Of a stretch of DNA of 64,000 bases, positions 41,687 through 50,738 are shown piece after piece. The notes beneath the pieces are model-generated. The model did no database searches. It was not told where the DNA came from and was given only the letters and a program-made list of their open reading frames with translations. Origin of the DNA: Herbiconiux aconitum (lineage in GTDB: Bacteria > Actinomycetota > Actinomycetes > Actinomycetales > Microbacteriaceae); the NCBI RefSeq assembly GCF_024979235.1, contig NZ_JANLCM010000001.1:1612001-1676000 (forward strand), given 5' to 3'. The first letter of the stretch is position 1, and the number at the start of each line of letters is the position of its first letter. Both the position numbers and the translations under genes were made by a program.

Positions 41687-42601
41687 ATGACCGTCGTCAT
41701 CGCGTTCATCGCCAACATCCTCGTCGCCCTCGCGAAGTCGATCGTGGCCGGTCTCACCGGCTCGGCGTCGATGCTCGCCGAGGCCGCGCACTCCTGGGCG
41801 GATGCGGGCAACGAGATCTTCCTGCTGATCGCCGACCGGCGCGCCGAGAAGAAACCCGACGCCGCGCATCCGCTCGGTCACGGCCGTGACGCCTACATCT
41901 TCTCGTTGTTCGCGGCGTTCGGCATCTTCACCGTGGGTGCGGTGGTGTCGATCTATCACGGCATCCAGAGCCTCGCTGCGCCTGAGGCGGTCGAGAATTT
42001 CACCCTCAACTACATCGTGCTCGCGGTGGCGTTCGTGCTCGAGGGCTTCTCGCTGTCGCAGTCGGTGCGGCAGGGCTTGCGCACATCCCGCCGCTACCAG
42101 CGCGGCTTCTTCGATTACGTGGTGAACGGATCGAACACCACGCTCCGTTCGGTGTTCTTCGAAGACACGGCCGCGCTGGTGGGTCTCCTCCTCGCCGCCG
42201 CCGGCATCGGCCTGCACCAGGCGACCGGCGACCCGGTCTGGGATGCGCTCGGCTCGATCGCGATCGGCGTGCTGCTCGCCGGGGTGGCGCTGCTGCTGAT
42301 CAGCCGCAACCGGCGGTATCTGTTGGGCGCCGGACCGACGGACGTGTTCCGGATGCAGGTGGGCCGCACGCTGCTCGCACATCCGGAGATCGAGCGGGTG
42401 ACCTCGCTCTACCTCGAGTTCAGCGGGCCAGGCACGCTGTTCCTGGTGGCGGCCGTCGATCTCGTCGGCGATGAGCCCGAGAACGGTGTGGCGGCGCAGT
42501 TGCGGCGGCTCGAGGCCGATCTCGAGCGGGAGGAGCTGATCGGCAAGGCCGTGCTCACGCTCGCGGTGAGCGACGAACCCTCCCTCGACTTCAGCGCGTG
42601 A
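41687..42601 (+). CDS. Cation diffusion facilitator (CDF) transporter
   Basis: 304 residues with six membrane helices. The metal site residues are in EAAHSWADAGNE (HxxxD, helix 2) and EDTAALVGLL (helix 5), with the loop HPLGHGRDAY. It exports divalent metal (Zn, Fe or Mn) by proton antiport; specificity is unclear because the usual D in helix 2 is followed by a non-canonical N. TAGATT (41675-41680) lies 6 nt before ATG 41687, so leaderless. Confidence 0.88.
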   Translation: MTVVIAFIANILVALAKSIVAGLTGSASMLAEAAHSWADAGNEIFLLIADRRAEKKPDAAHPLGHGRDAYIFSLFAAFGIFTVGAVVSIYHGIQSLAAPEAVENFTLNYIVLAVAFVLEGFSLSQSVRQGLRTSRRYQRGFFDYVVNGSNTTLRSVFFEDTAALVGLLLAAAGIGLHQATGDPVWDALGSIAIGVLLAGVALLLISRNRRYLLGAGPTDVFRMQVGRTLLAHPEIERVTSLYLEFSGPGTLFLVAAVDLVGDEPENGVAAQLRRLEADLEREELIGKAVLTLAVSDEPSLDFSA

Positions 42602-43493
42602 TCCCGGCTGCCGGGCGCGGAGGCTGCGGTTTCTGGTGCGAGAGCTCACCACCCAGGCGACCGCCGAACGGGCGGCCGTGGTCGGCGAACTCCTCGCGGA
42701 AGTAGGCCAGGCGCCACGGGCCCAGGTCGAGCCGGGCGCCGGTGCGGAGAATGCGTCCGAGATCGCCGGGCCGCTCCGCGCCTTGCGGTGAAGGCATGTC
42801 GTCGGGTCGGGCCGAACCACCTCCGATCGGAGCGAGGCCGTGCAGAACGTACTCGTCGTCGTCGTTGTGGCGGATTTCGGCATGCAGCGCTTCAAGGCCG
42901 GGCAGGCGGAGATCGGCGTCGTCGCCCGAACCGATCCGCGTCACGCCGGGGAGCAGATCGAACTCCCGAGGTGGCCGGCCGTCCCAATTCTGCGAACCCA
43001 CGATGAACAGCAGCCGAGGCCGGCCGGAACCGGGGAGGTAGTGGGTGGTGGTCGGGCGTCGACGGATGCCGCGAGCCACCGTCGGAACCAGGGGGAACAG
43101 CGTCGCGGGGGGCAACGGCAATCGCGTGCGCGGCCCTCGTCGGGCGAGCACCGGCGCGAGTGCAGCCGGGGTGCCGACCGCGATATGGGGCGACCACGAC
43201 ACCAGTCGCTGAAGGGGATTCGGTTTCACCGCGCCGATGCGCACGATCGTTCCGGCGGCGCTGTCGACGCACACCTCGACCCCGCGCGCGGCGAGCGCCG
43301 CCGCGACGACCCGCAGGTCGCGCAGCGTTCCCCGGCTGCGGTGGGGCAGCCGAGCCGGGTCGTTGACGAACACGTGCACGGTCGAGCCGGAGGCCGTGAC
43401 CCGACCGTGGAGCTCGGGTTCAGCGGCGGCTTCGTGACCTTCCGCGGGCGCATCCGTCGAGGAGAAGGTCAGGTCGATGTCGAAGCGCACCAT
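42591..43493 (-). CDS. FHA domain protein
   Basis: 300 residues. The last third holds a forkhead-associated domain, a phosphothreonine reader: GVTRIGSGDDADLRLPGLEA and LHAEIRHNDDDEYVLHGLA. Residues 1-150 hold a predicted alpha/beta region with HVFVNDPARLPHRSRGTLRD, family unknown. It is the last gene of an operon with two glycosyltransferases. Its end overlaps the CDF stop by 11 bp. Confidence 0.78.
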   Translation of the reverse strand: MVRFDIDLTFSSTDAPAEGHEAAAEPELHGRVTASGSTVHVFVNDPARLPHRSRGTLRDLRVVAAALAARGVEVCVDSAAGTIVRIGAVKPNPLQRLVSWSPHIAVGTPAALAPVLARRGPRTRLPLPPATLFPLVPTVARGIRRRPTTTHYLPGSGRPRLLFIVGSQNWDGRPPREFDLLPGVTRIGSGDDADLRLPGLEALHAEIRHNDDDEYVLHGLAPIGGGSARPDDMPSPQGAERPGDLGRILRTGARLDLGPWRLAYFREEFADHGRPFGGRLGGELSHQKPQPPRPAAGITR

Positions 43494-43501
43494 GGCACGA
43501 C

Positions 43502-43774
43502 TCAGACTCCCTTGCGGGGCGGGGTGGTGCCGCCGTCGTCGCTCGTCGTGACCCGGAGCGTGCCGTTCAGCTTCCAGGTCGCTCGCGGCGCATCCGGCCC
43601 GATGTCGCGCGGAACCTCCACCGTCATGTCGATGAAGCTGTAGTCCACGGCCGCGCCGCGTCCGGTGAGGTAAGACCACATCTCCCGGCCGAGGTCGGTC
43701 CAGTCGGCGATGGAGCGCCCGTCAGGGCCGGTGGGGGAGCCGAAGGGGTCGGTGGTCGTCGTGTCAGACATCAT
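43502..43774 (-). CDS. Small protein of 90 aa in glycosyltransferase operon
   Basis: 90 residues, acidic N-terminus then SIADWTDLGREMWSYLTGRG and a predicted beta-rich segment (VDYSFIDMTVEVPRD, TWKLNGTLRV). No named family is recognised. AAAGGA precedes the double ATG. It lies between the GT1 gene and the FHA gene, 8 bp from the latter. Confidence 0.65.
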   Translation of the reverse strand: MMSDTTTTDPFGSPTGPDGRSIADWTDLGREMWSYLTGRGAAVDYSFIDMTVEVPRDIGPDAPRATWKLNGTLRVTTSDDGGTTPPRKGV

Positions 43775-43788
43775 TGTCGTCCTTTCAT

Positions 43789-45135
43789 TCAGGGTATCCC
43801 CGCGTCTGCGGGGATCGTTGTTGGGCGGAGCGCAGCGGCATTCCGGATGGCGGCGTAAGCGCGCTCCGGTCCGGAGAGGCCGCTCAGCTCGGCTGCGATC
43901 GCGCGGAGGGCGGGGCGACCGGCGAAGGAGGCATCCGTCAAGCGCATGATCGACGCGGCCAGTTCGGCTTCGGTGGCCGCGTTCGGATCGAGGGCTTCCG
44001 CTGTCCCGGAGCGCTCGAGGGCCGCGGCGCCGGCGAACTGATCGGTCGAGAAGGGCAGCACGAGCAGGGGAACGCCGAAGGTCATCGCCTCGGTGACGCT
44101 GTTGTTCCCTCCGTGCGTGACCGCTGCGGCAGCGTGGCGCAAGAGGCTGACCTGCGGCAGGTACTCCCGCACGAGCCAGTCGGCGGGAAGGTCGCCGAGG
44201 AGGCGGGGGTCGGCGGAACCGGTGGCCAGGGCCACGCGTGCACCCACGGACCGCAGCGCGCCGACCACCCTGGCCAACACGTCGTCGCGCACCGAGAGGA
44301 AGCTCCCGAAGCTGACGTAGACGAACGGATGCGGGTCGCTCGCGATCCACCGGTCGACCTCCGGGTCGCCGGAGTCGTCGCGAGGCGTCGATCCGAGGTG
44401 CACGTGCGGGGGCAGGAACGCGGCTCGCTCCGCATCGGCGAGCTCCCCGGGGTAGTTGAACAGCAGAAGCTCGCCGGTTTCCGCGAACGCCGACCGGGAC
44501 GGCGTCGCCAGAGGGTCGAGGTGCGTCAGAGCGGCGTTCCACTCCGCAGTGAAGGTGACGGTCACCCGTTCGCAGAGCGCGCGCAACCCGGCCAACGACT
44601 CCTCATCGGGGTCGAACGCCGCGGGCCAGGAGGTGGGGAAACCGTAGAGCTCATCGCCGACGGGGAGCGCCGAGGGGTGACCGAGCACCACGTCGGCGTA
44701 GCGGATGCCGGCAGCGGCCAGACCGAGACGAGCGCTGAAGGCGAGGTGGTCGACCACGATCGCATCCGGTCGCACCTCGTCGACGACGGCGATGGTCTCA
44801 GCCGCTTTGGCGACCGGCTGCCACATCAGATCGGTCAGGCGCTCAGCGGCCTGGTGATGAAGCGTGGGAATCATCCCGACCCGAGTCGCGTCGAAGAACG
44901 CGCGCAGCGACAAGTCTTCGGCGAGCGGCTGCCCTTCGGCCTTGATGACGCCCGGATTGGAGCCGCGGCCGAGCTGGAGCGGCACGCGCTCGAACCCGAA
45001 TTGCTGCACGATCGGGGCCGTGGCCGGCCCGGTCGCGACGACGACCCGTTCTCCGCGGCGCTGCCAGGCGGTCGCGATGGTCGCCAAGGGCAAGAGGTGC
45101 GAGGCGTAGTCGGGGCTGATGACGAGCAGCGTCAT
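43789..45135 (-). CDS. GT1 (UGT/MGT-type) glycosyltransferase
   Basis: 448 residues. GT-B fold, with the nucleotide-sugar site in the C-terminal half: FVYVSFGSFLSV, REYLPQVSLLRHAAAAVTHG, then GNNSVTEAMTFGVPLLVLP and TDQFAGA. It would glycosylate a small molecule or lipid. Its ATG overlaps the stop of the HEAT-GT4 gene. The final codons (TIPADAGIP) encode a palindromic sequence resembling a type I-E CRISPR repeat. Confidence 0.88.
   Translation of the reverse strand: MTLLVISPDYASHLLPLATIATAWQRRGERVVVATGPATAPIVQQFGFERVPLQLGRGSNPGVIKAEGQPLAEDLSLRAFFDATRVGMIPTLHHQAAERLTDLMWQPVAKAAETIAVVDEVRPDAIVVDHLAFSARLGLAAAGIRYADVVLGHPSALPVGDELYGFPTSWPAAFDPDEESLAGLRALCERVTVTFTAEWNAALTHLDPLATPSRSAFAETGELLLFNYPGELADAERAAFLPPHVHLGSTPRDDSGDPEVDRWIASDPHPFVYVSFGSFLSVRDDVLARVVGALRSVGARVALATGSADPRLLGDLPADWLVREYLPQVSLLRHAAAAVTHGGNNSVTEAMTFGVPLLVLPFSTDQFAGAAALERSGTAEALDPNAATEAELAASIMRLTDASFAGRPALRAIAAELSGLSGPERAYAAIRNAAALRPTTIPADAGIP
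43796..43815. repeat. Solitary CRISPR-repeat-like hairpin at a gene end
   Basis: ATCCCCGC-GTCT-GCGGGGAT: 8-bp arms with a 4-nt loop. On the minus strand the context (CCCCGCAGACGCGGGGATA) is close to type I-E repeats. Only one copy is present and no spacers or cas genes are visible. Confidence 0.5.
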
Positions 45136-47321
45136 GCGACGGTCACCGGCCATTCGAAGTCGATGCTCTCGCGCCGCACGCCGTCGTAGACGCGGCGAAG
45201 TGCTGTGGCCATCGCCTGGATGGTGAAGCTGGTTTCGACCACCGTTCGGGAGCGCAGGGAGCGCTCCTCGGAGCTCTCGGCTGCCGCTGCCGTGAGGGCC
45301 CTCTCGACGGCGGTAGTGAGAGCAGCCTGGTCCCAGGTGCGGGTGAGGAAACCGGTGACGCCGTTCTCGACGTAGGTCGCCGGACCGCCGCCGTCGGGAG
45401 CGACGACGAAGAGGCCGGTGGCCATGGCCTCGAGCAGGGCGATGCCGAACTCCTCCTTCACACTGCCGCACACGTAGACCCCGTTGCCGGCCGACAGTCC
45501 AGGAAGACCGATGCGGGCAGCCGCGACCCATCGGGCGACCGTGTCGTTCGGTCGATGACCCGGCAGCAGGAGCCCCGCATCCCGGTGGCGCGCGGCTGGC
45601 ACGACCGCCTCGATCGCGTCGATCTGCTCGCGCTCGTCGGCCGATGGATGGCGGAGGTTGCCGCCGATCAGCAGGAGATTCGCGCGCTCGGCCGCGGGGC
45701 TGCCCTGCCAGGCGCTCACGATCGCCGCCATGCCTTTGACGCGGTGGAAGCGTCCGACGCTCACGAGCAGGGGGAGGTGGCGTCGTTCGGCCGGGAGGGC
45801 TTCGACCAGGTCGCGCAACTCGGCGAGTGCGGGGCCGGGTGCCGCGCCGTCGGCGTGGTCGCGTGCCTCCTGCACCGCGCGGTCGACGACCCGCAGGTCG
45901 ATCCCCTCCGGCACGATCGTGTGCCGCTCTGGGCGGGCGTCGATGTCGATGCCCACGAGTGCGCGCATGTCGCGACGGAGCTCAGGGCGCGGGAAGAGCA
46001 CCGTGTGGTTCGCGTTCGAGGCCAGGCGCTGCACCAGCCGGGCGCGGAACCAGAAGTGCTCGCGCTCGTCGGCCGCGCCGAAGGTGCTCCGGGTGAGCGA
46101 TCCGGCCGAGTCCATGGACTCGATCACCGCGTGCGGGTCGGGCGCCACGGTGAAGACCACCGGGATGTCGAGCTCCCGCGCGACATCCGACGCCGCAAGA
46201 CTGCCGACCTCGGCCATGCGCAGGTGCAGCAGGTCGACGCTGCCGGCGGCCCGCAGAACCCGCCGGATGCCGCGTCGTGCCGCGACCCGTTGCGGCCACG
46301 CGGCGGCGGAACTCACGGTGGGGGTGAGCAGGGGGATGCGCCCGTAGCGGTGGCCCGCGGCGTGCGCCGCGATGTCGGCGACGCTCTCGATCGCCTCCGA
46401 GACGGAGCCGCGTGAGAGGGTCAGCACGCGTCCGACCCGGCTCGCGCCGTCGTCGGGTTCGCCGTGCTCCGGGGCTTGGCTGCCGTCGATCAGAGCATCC
46501 CCGAGGCGCACCAGCAAGGTGGCGACGCCGCCGTTGTCACCACTGCCGGCGGCGCTCAGGCGGGCGTCGACATCGGCGTGCAGGAAGAGCTGGGCCACGG
46601 TGAGTGGACCGCCGGCGGTGCGCGTGCGGATCGGGCCGGCGGCGAGGTCGATCAAGCCGAGGCGTGCGACATCCACGATCACCGGATCATCGTCGCGCAG
46701 CAGATCGTCGAGTAGGCGGCTGACCCGGTCGTCTCCGCGGCGCTGGCCGAGAGCGGCAATGGCCGCGGTGCGCACCTGAGGGTGCTCGCCGGCGTCACGA
46801 GCGGCGGTGATGAGGCGGCGGTCCGGTCCGTCTCCCTGAATCAAGCCCAGGGTTTCGACCAGCCGGTAGCGCGCATCCGGGTCGTCGACGCCCAAGAGCG
46901 CACCCTCGAGGCCGACGGCGATCTGATCGGGCGCCGTGTTGGCCCACTGTTCGAGGGAGCGTTGAGCGATCATGCCCCCGAAGCCTCCCTCGACGACCAT
47001 CCCCATGAGGCGGCCGACGGCGTCGGCGTGCGGGATTCTGGCGCCCAGAACCCAGGCAGCGTGTTCCCTCAGGAAGCCACGGTCGTGCGAGAGCAAAGCG
47101 GTCAGGGCGCGATCGGCGTCGTCGTCGACGATCTGCCCCAGCCCATGGGTGGCGGCGATCGCGGCGAGATCGTCGTCGCCGTGGAGGGCGGATGTGAGCA
47201 CGCGGAGGGTGCGCAGGCCCGGTTCGCGGCTGGCCTCGAACGCGAGTTCGTCGGCGAGTCGCATGGCCTCGACGATCCGTGGCGCCCCGGAGAGAGCGTC
47301 GAGTGATGTCTGGATGCCCAT
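45132..47321 (-). CDS. HEAT-repeat / GT4 glycosyltransferase fusion
   Basis: 729 residues, far longer than a usual GT4 enzyme (350-450). Residues about 40-230 are HEAT-like helical repeats (REHAAWVLGARIPHADAVGR; RTAAIAALGQRRGDD; VIVDVARLGLIDLAAG). Residues about 290-720 are a GT-B glycosyltransferase: SVGRFHRVKGMAAIV, then KEEFGIALLEAMATGLFVVA, the E-x7-E motif of GT4. The HEAT part could hold a partner or membrane-bound acceptor. It is the first gene of the operon with GT1, the small protein and the FHA protein. Confidence 0.85.
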   Translation of the reverse strand: MGIQTSLDALSGAPRIVEAMRLADELAFEASREPGLRTLRVLTSALHGDDDLAAIAATHGLGQIVDDDADRALTALLSHDRGFLREHAAWVLGARIPHADAVGRLMGMVVEGGFGGMIAQRSLEQWANTAPDQIAVGLEGALLGVDDPDARYRLVETLGLIQGDGPDRRLITAARDAGEHPQVRTAAIAALGQRRGDDRVSRLLDDLLRDDDPVIVDVARLGLIDLAAGPIRTRTAGGPLTVAQLFLHADVDARLSAAGSGDNGGVATLLVRLGDALIDGSQAPEHGEPDDGASRVGRVLTLSRGSVSEAIESVADIAAHAAGHRYGRIPLLTPTVSSAAAWPQRVAARRGIRRVLRAAGSVDLLHLRMAEVGSLAASDVARELDIPVVFTVAPDPHAVIESMDSAGSLTRSTFGAADEREHFWFRARLVQRLASNANHTVLFPRPELRRDMRALVGIDIDARPERHTIVPEGIDLRVVDRAVQEARDHADGAAPGPALAELRDLVEALPAERRHLPLLVSVGRFHRVKGMAAIVSAWQGSPAAERANLLLIGGNLRHPSADEREQIDAIEAVVPAARHRDAGLLLPGHRPNDTVARWVAAARIGLPGLSAGNGVYVCGSVKEEFGIALLEAMATGLFVVAPDGGGPATYVENGVTGFLTRTWDQAALTTAVERALTAAAAESSEERSLRSRTVVETSFTIQAMATALRRVYDGVRRESIDFEWPVTVA

Positions 47322-47367
47322 GCTCGCCCTGCTTTCTGATCGCCGGGTAATCCTAGATCAATTGGAT

Positions 47368-47382
47368 ACTAGTTTGTCTAGT
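47368..47382. promoter_or_regulatory. Inverted repeat in divergent promoter region
   Basis: ACTAG-N5-CTAGT lies between the HEAT-GT4 gene (minus) and the DUF4397 gene (plus). On the minus strand TAGGAT (47355-47350) and on the plus strand GATACT (47365-47370) are possible -10 boxes beside it. It is a candidate operator; the regulator is unknown. Confidence 0.35.
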
Positions 47383-47516
47383 CATACTCTCCGAAGGGCG
47401 AGGCTGCCCAGCAAGAAGATCGGATTTCTCGTCGGGTGCATCCAAGACGGCACTCGGGCCGGAAGTAGGGGTGTAAGCAGTTTTCTCCGGCCCCCGGGCC
47501 CGATCAGGAGGTACAC

Positions 47517-48347
47517 ATGCGTAAGACCCTCGTCGCCGGCGTCGCAGCCGGCGCCCTCATCGCCCTCGGCGGGGCGCTTCCCGCCGCTGCCGCCGACGGT
47601 GACGCTTCGCTCTCGGTGCTGCACGCCGTTCCGGGCGTCACCGTCGACGTCTACGTCAACGGGGCACTGACACTCGACGACTTCACCCCGGGCACCCTGG
47701 CGGGTCCGTTGCCACTGCCGGCCGGCACCTACGCGGTGGCCATCACCGCATCCGACGCCGCCGACGCGAACTCTCCGATCATCGGCCCGATCGATCTTCC
47801 CCTGGCTGCGAACGGCAACTACACCGCCGTCGCCCACCTCGATCCCGCCGGCACCCCCACCGCCACCCTGTACACGAACGACACGTCCACCATCCCCGCG
47901 GGCCAGGGCCGTCTGACGGTGCGGCACGACGCGGCCGCCCCAGCGGTCGACGTGCTCGCCGGTGGCTCACCGGTCATCACGAATCTGGCCAACCCGGCCG
48001 AAGCCGTGCTGACTCTCCCCACCGGCACCGTGTCGGCATCCGTGGCGGCCACCGGAACCACCGATCCGGTCATCGGACCGGCTGACGTGACCGTCGCCGA
48101 AGGCGTGAGCACCATCGTCTACGCCTGGGGCAGCCTCGAAGACGGCAACCTCGCGCTGGCCGTGCAGACCATCGAGGGTCTGCACTCGAACCCGGGCGGT
48201 GTGCCCGCCGGAAATGCCGGGCTCGCGGCCACCAACCAGCCGGGCGACTCCACGCCGCTCTGGATCGGTGCCGCTGTCATCCTGATGGCCGCAGCGTTCA
48301 GTGGCCTGGTCATCCGTCAGCGCGCGGTCGCGAAGTCCGGACGCTGA
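47517..48347 (+). CDS. Secreted DUF4397 protein with C-terminal anchor
   Basis: 276 residues. Signal peptide 1-26 (KKT-like RKTLVAGVAAGALIALGG, cut after AAA). DUF4397 beta domain starts SLSVLHAVPGVTVDVYVNG and a second repeat begins LTVRHDAAAPAVDVLAGG. The end has GLAATNQPGDS, then a hydrophobic helix and a basic tail (RQRAVAKSGR), the layout of a sortase sorting signal. A sortase gene follows 5 bp later. AGGAGG lies six bases before the ATG. Confidence 0.88.
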   Translation: MRKTLVAGVAAGALIALGGALPAAAADGDASLSVLHAVPGVTVDVYVNGALTLDDFTPGTLAGPLPLPAGTYAVAITASDAADANSPIIGPIDLPLAANGNYTAVAHLDPAGTPTATLYTNDTSTIPAGQGRLTVRHDAAAPAVDVLAGGSPVITNLANPAEAVLTLPTGTVSASVAATGTTDPVIGPADVTVAEGVSTIVYAWGSLEDGNLALAVQTIEGLHSNPGGVPAGNAGLAATNQPGDSTPLWIGAAVILMAAAFSGLVIRQRAVAKSGR

Positions 48348-48352
48348 TCCGG

Positions 48353-49114
48353 ATGAACCCGCGACGGACCACGGCAGAGGCGACCGCCGCCTCTGCCGTG
48401 GTTCTCTCCCGTTCCCGAAGGCTCCGGCTCGCGGGAACTCGTGCGGCCGTCGTATCCATCGCAGCGCTGAGCAGCGTGCTGCTGATGAGCGGATGCGCCG
48501 CAGGCGACCCGGAGACGCCTTCGATCTCGGCCGCTTCGGACGCCCCGGCCCCGACCCAGACCCCGGCTCAACCCGACCCGACCCCCACCGTGGCCCCGCC
48601 GACACCGACGGTTGCCGCTGTGCCGTTGACGAACGCCGACATCTCGGCGAGCCCCACCGTGCCGACCGTCGCGCCCGTGCGCGTGCAGGCCGAGTCGCTC
48701 GGCATCGACGTCACCGTCACGGCCGCTGCACTCGACGAGAACAGCGCGCTCGCCTTGTCGGCCGACCCCGGCGTCGCCTCCTGGTATCGCTACGGACCGT
48801 CGCCTTGGAGCCCCGCCGGCGCCACCGTCATCGCAGCCCACGTCGATTCGCTCGAGTACGGCCTCGGCTCGTTCGCCCGATTGACGGATGCCCCACCCGG
48901 CACCCCCGTCACCGTCACGGCCGCCGACGGCCGGGTCGCGACCTTCGCCGTGCAGTCGGTCGCCGTCGCGGACAAGTCCGGCATCGACTGGGCGCAGGTC
49001 TTCGACCGCACGGGCCCGGTGCGGCTGGAATTGATCACCTGCGGAGGCGAGTTCGACTACGACACCGGTCACTATCGCAGCAACGTGATCGTGACCGCGG
49101 TGCCGACCGGGTGA
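48353..49114 (+). CDS. Class F-like sortase with lipobox
   Basis: 253 residues. N-terminal hydrophobic segment ends in LLMSGCAAG, a lipoprotein box, then a Pro/Thr linker (60-100) and the sortase domain. Catalytic His is in IAAHVDS and catalytic Cys in LELITCGG; Arg probably lies in HYRSNVIV. It would attach surface proteins to the wall or another protein; the DUF4397 protein next door is the obvious substrate. No lipoprotein-anchored sortase is typical, so the lipobox could also be a plain signal anchor. Confidence 0.85.
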   Translation: MNPRRTTAEATAASAVVLSRSRRLRLAGTRAAVVSIAALSSVLLMSGCAAGDPETPSISAASDAPAPTQTPAQPDPTPTVAPPTPTVAAVPLTNADISASPTVPTVAPVRVQAESLGIDVTVTAAALDENSALALSADPGVASWYRYGPSPWSPAGATVIAAHVDSLEYGLGSFARLTDAPPGTPVTVTAADGRVATFAVQSVAVADKSGIDWAQVFDRTGPVRLELITCGGEFDYDTGHYRSNVIVTAVPTG

Positions 49115-49128
49115 GGGAGGAGCCCCGT

Positions 49129-49797
49129 ATGCTCTTCAACACGGTGAAGATGCCCCCCGGCGTCGACCCCGACCAGGCGCAGCCGGTTCGCGACGACGCG
49201 GGCCGGAGCAGGAGGTTCCGCACTGACGTGCCAGACACCACGACCGACGAGCAGACCGTGGCCGACGCCTTCCGCGCCGGCGACGAGAATGCGCTCGCGG
49301 AGGCGTACACGAGGTGGTCGCCTCTGATCCACACGCTTGCGCTCCGCTCGCTGGGCGATGCGCACGAAGCGGAAGACGTCACGCAGAAGGTCTTCGTGTC
49401 GGCCTGGCGGAGCCGCGGGCGCTACGACCCGTCGCGCGCCCGTCTGGGCGGATGGCTGGTGGGAATCGCCCGCCACTGCATCGCGGATGCCCACGAGGCA
49501 CGCGCCCGCCGGCGCCGAACCGAGGAGGCCTACGCCGCCGAGGCGAGCACCGTGGTGGCGGCCGACACGGCAGACGTGGCGGGTGTGGCCGACCGGGTGA
49601 TGATGGCCGACGAGTTGGAGCGACTCGAACCCATCCCGCAGAAGGTGATGAAACTGGCCTTCTACGACGACCTCACGCACGCTCAGATCGCCGATACTCT
49701 CGGGTTGCCGCTCGGCACCGTGAAAAGTCACATCCGCCGAAGTCTGGTTCGGCTACGAACACGTTTGGAGGTGAATGATGAACCATATCGATCCTGA
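49129..49797 (+). CDS. ECF sigma factor, SigK-like
   Basis: 222 residues. Region 2 has EAEDVTQKVFVSAWRSRGRY, region 4 has IPQKVMKLAFYDDLTHAQIA, then LPLGTVKSHIRRSLVRLR. ATG 49129 has GGAGG eight bases upstream; it adds a disordered 40-residue leader before the sigma domain, and a shorter form is possible. The end overlaps the anti-sigma gene by 23 bp. It probably controls the surface-protein block. Confidence 0.88.
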   Translation: MLFNTVKMPPGVDPDQAQPVRDDAGRSRRFRTDVPDTTTDEQTVADAFRAGDENALAEAYTRWSPLIHTLALRSLGDAHEAEDVTQKVFVSAWRSRGRYDPSRARLGGWLVGIARHCIADAHEARARRRRTEEAYAAEASTVVAADTADVAGVADRVMMADELERLEPIPQKVMKLAFYDDLTHAQIADTLGLPLGTVKSHIRRSLVRLRTRLEVNDEPYRS

Positions 49798-50599
49798 AGA
49801 TCTCGCTGCCCTTGCCATGGGAGAACGGGAATCGGATGCCGCCGACGAGGCCCACCTCGCCGAGTGCGACGCCTGCGCCGCCGAACTCGACGAGCTGACG
49901 CGCACCGTCGAGCTCGGTCGCGCCAGCCGGGGCACCGAACTTGTCGCGCCGCCGGCGGAGGTCTGGTCGCGCATTCACTCCGAACTCGGGCTGTCGGGTG
50001 ATGTGTCGCCGGGTGCGGCTGTTCTCGCGGCAGAACCTGCGCGCGAATCCGTGGCTGAGGCAGCAACTGGCGCCGTGCCTGAGACGGCGCCCGAGGTCGC
50101 GCCGGCACTCGCGCCCGTTCGCTCCCTCCCGGGACCGCGACGCCCGCGGTTCTGGATTCCACTCGCCGCGGCCGCCCTCGTCGTCGGCCTCATCGGCGGT
50201 GTCGGCGCCGGCGTGTGGTGGGAGTCTGCACGTCAGGCCGAGGCCGGTTCGACCGTCGCCGAGGCGAATCTCGAACCGTTCCCGGAATGGCCGGGCGCGC
50301 GCGGCAGCGCCGTGGTCGAGCAGCGGGCCGACGGCACGCGGCAGGTCGTCGTCGATGTCGACTCGGTGGTCGATTCAGGGTCGCCGGATGCGCCGCTGCG
50401 CGAGGTCTGGTTGATCCGCACCGACGGAACGGGCCTGATCAGCATCGGGTTCCTCGACGGCACCTCCGGGCGTTTCGACATCCCGTCGGGCATCGATCTG
50501 GTGCAGTATGCGCTCGTCGATGTCTCGGCCGAGGCCGACAACGGCGACCCCGCGCACTCGGGCGACTCCATCGTTCGAGGGGAGCTCCGAGTGATCTAG
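49775..50599 (+). CDS. Anti-sigma factor, RskA-like
   Basis: 274 residues. The N-terminal anti-sigma domain has a zinc-type HLAECDACAAEL (HxxxCxxC) at about 29-40, and a Pro/Ala linker follows. One membrane helix lies at about 130-150, and an extracytoplasmic RskA domain has FPEWPGARGSAVVE and LREVWLIRTDGTGL. It should hold the SigK-like factor at the membrane until proteolysis. GGAGGTGA precedes the double ATG. Confidence 0.9.
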   Translation: MMNHIDPEDLAALAMGERESDAADEAHLAECDACAAELDELTRTVELGRASRGTELVAPPAEVWSRIHSELGLSGDVSPGAAVLAAEPARESVAEAATGAVPETAPEVAPALAPVRSLPGPRRPRFWIPLAAAALVVGLIGGVGAGVWWESARQAEAGSTVAEANLEPFPEWPGARGSAVVEQRADGTRQVVVDVDSVVDSGSPDAPLREVWLIRTDGTGLISIGFLDGTSGRFDIPSGIDLVQYALVDVSAEADNGDPAHSGDSIVRGELRVI

Positions 50600-50738
50600 A
50601 GCCGGCCTCGGCCGAGGTGCGACTTCAGCGCCTCCGACCCTGTGGAGCGTCGCGAGGGCAGGTGCGGCGCGCCGGGGCGCGGGGTACAGTCGCATCCACG
50701 CGATTTCACCCGGGCCTCCCCAAAAGCAAGGAGAAAAC

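Noticed and set aside
43786..43822. CRISPR array
   Set aside because: Only one repeat-like unit exists, without spacers, leader or cas genes.
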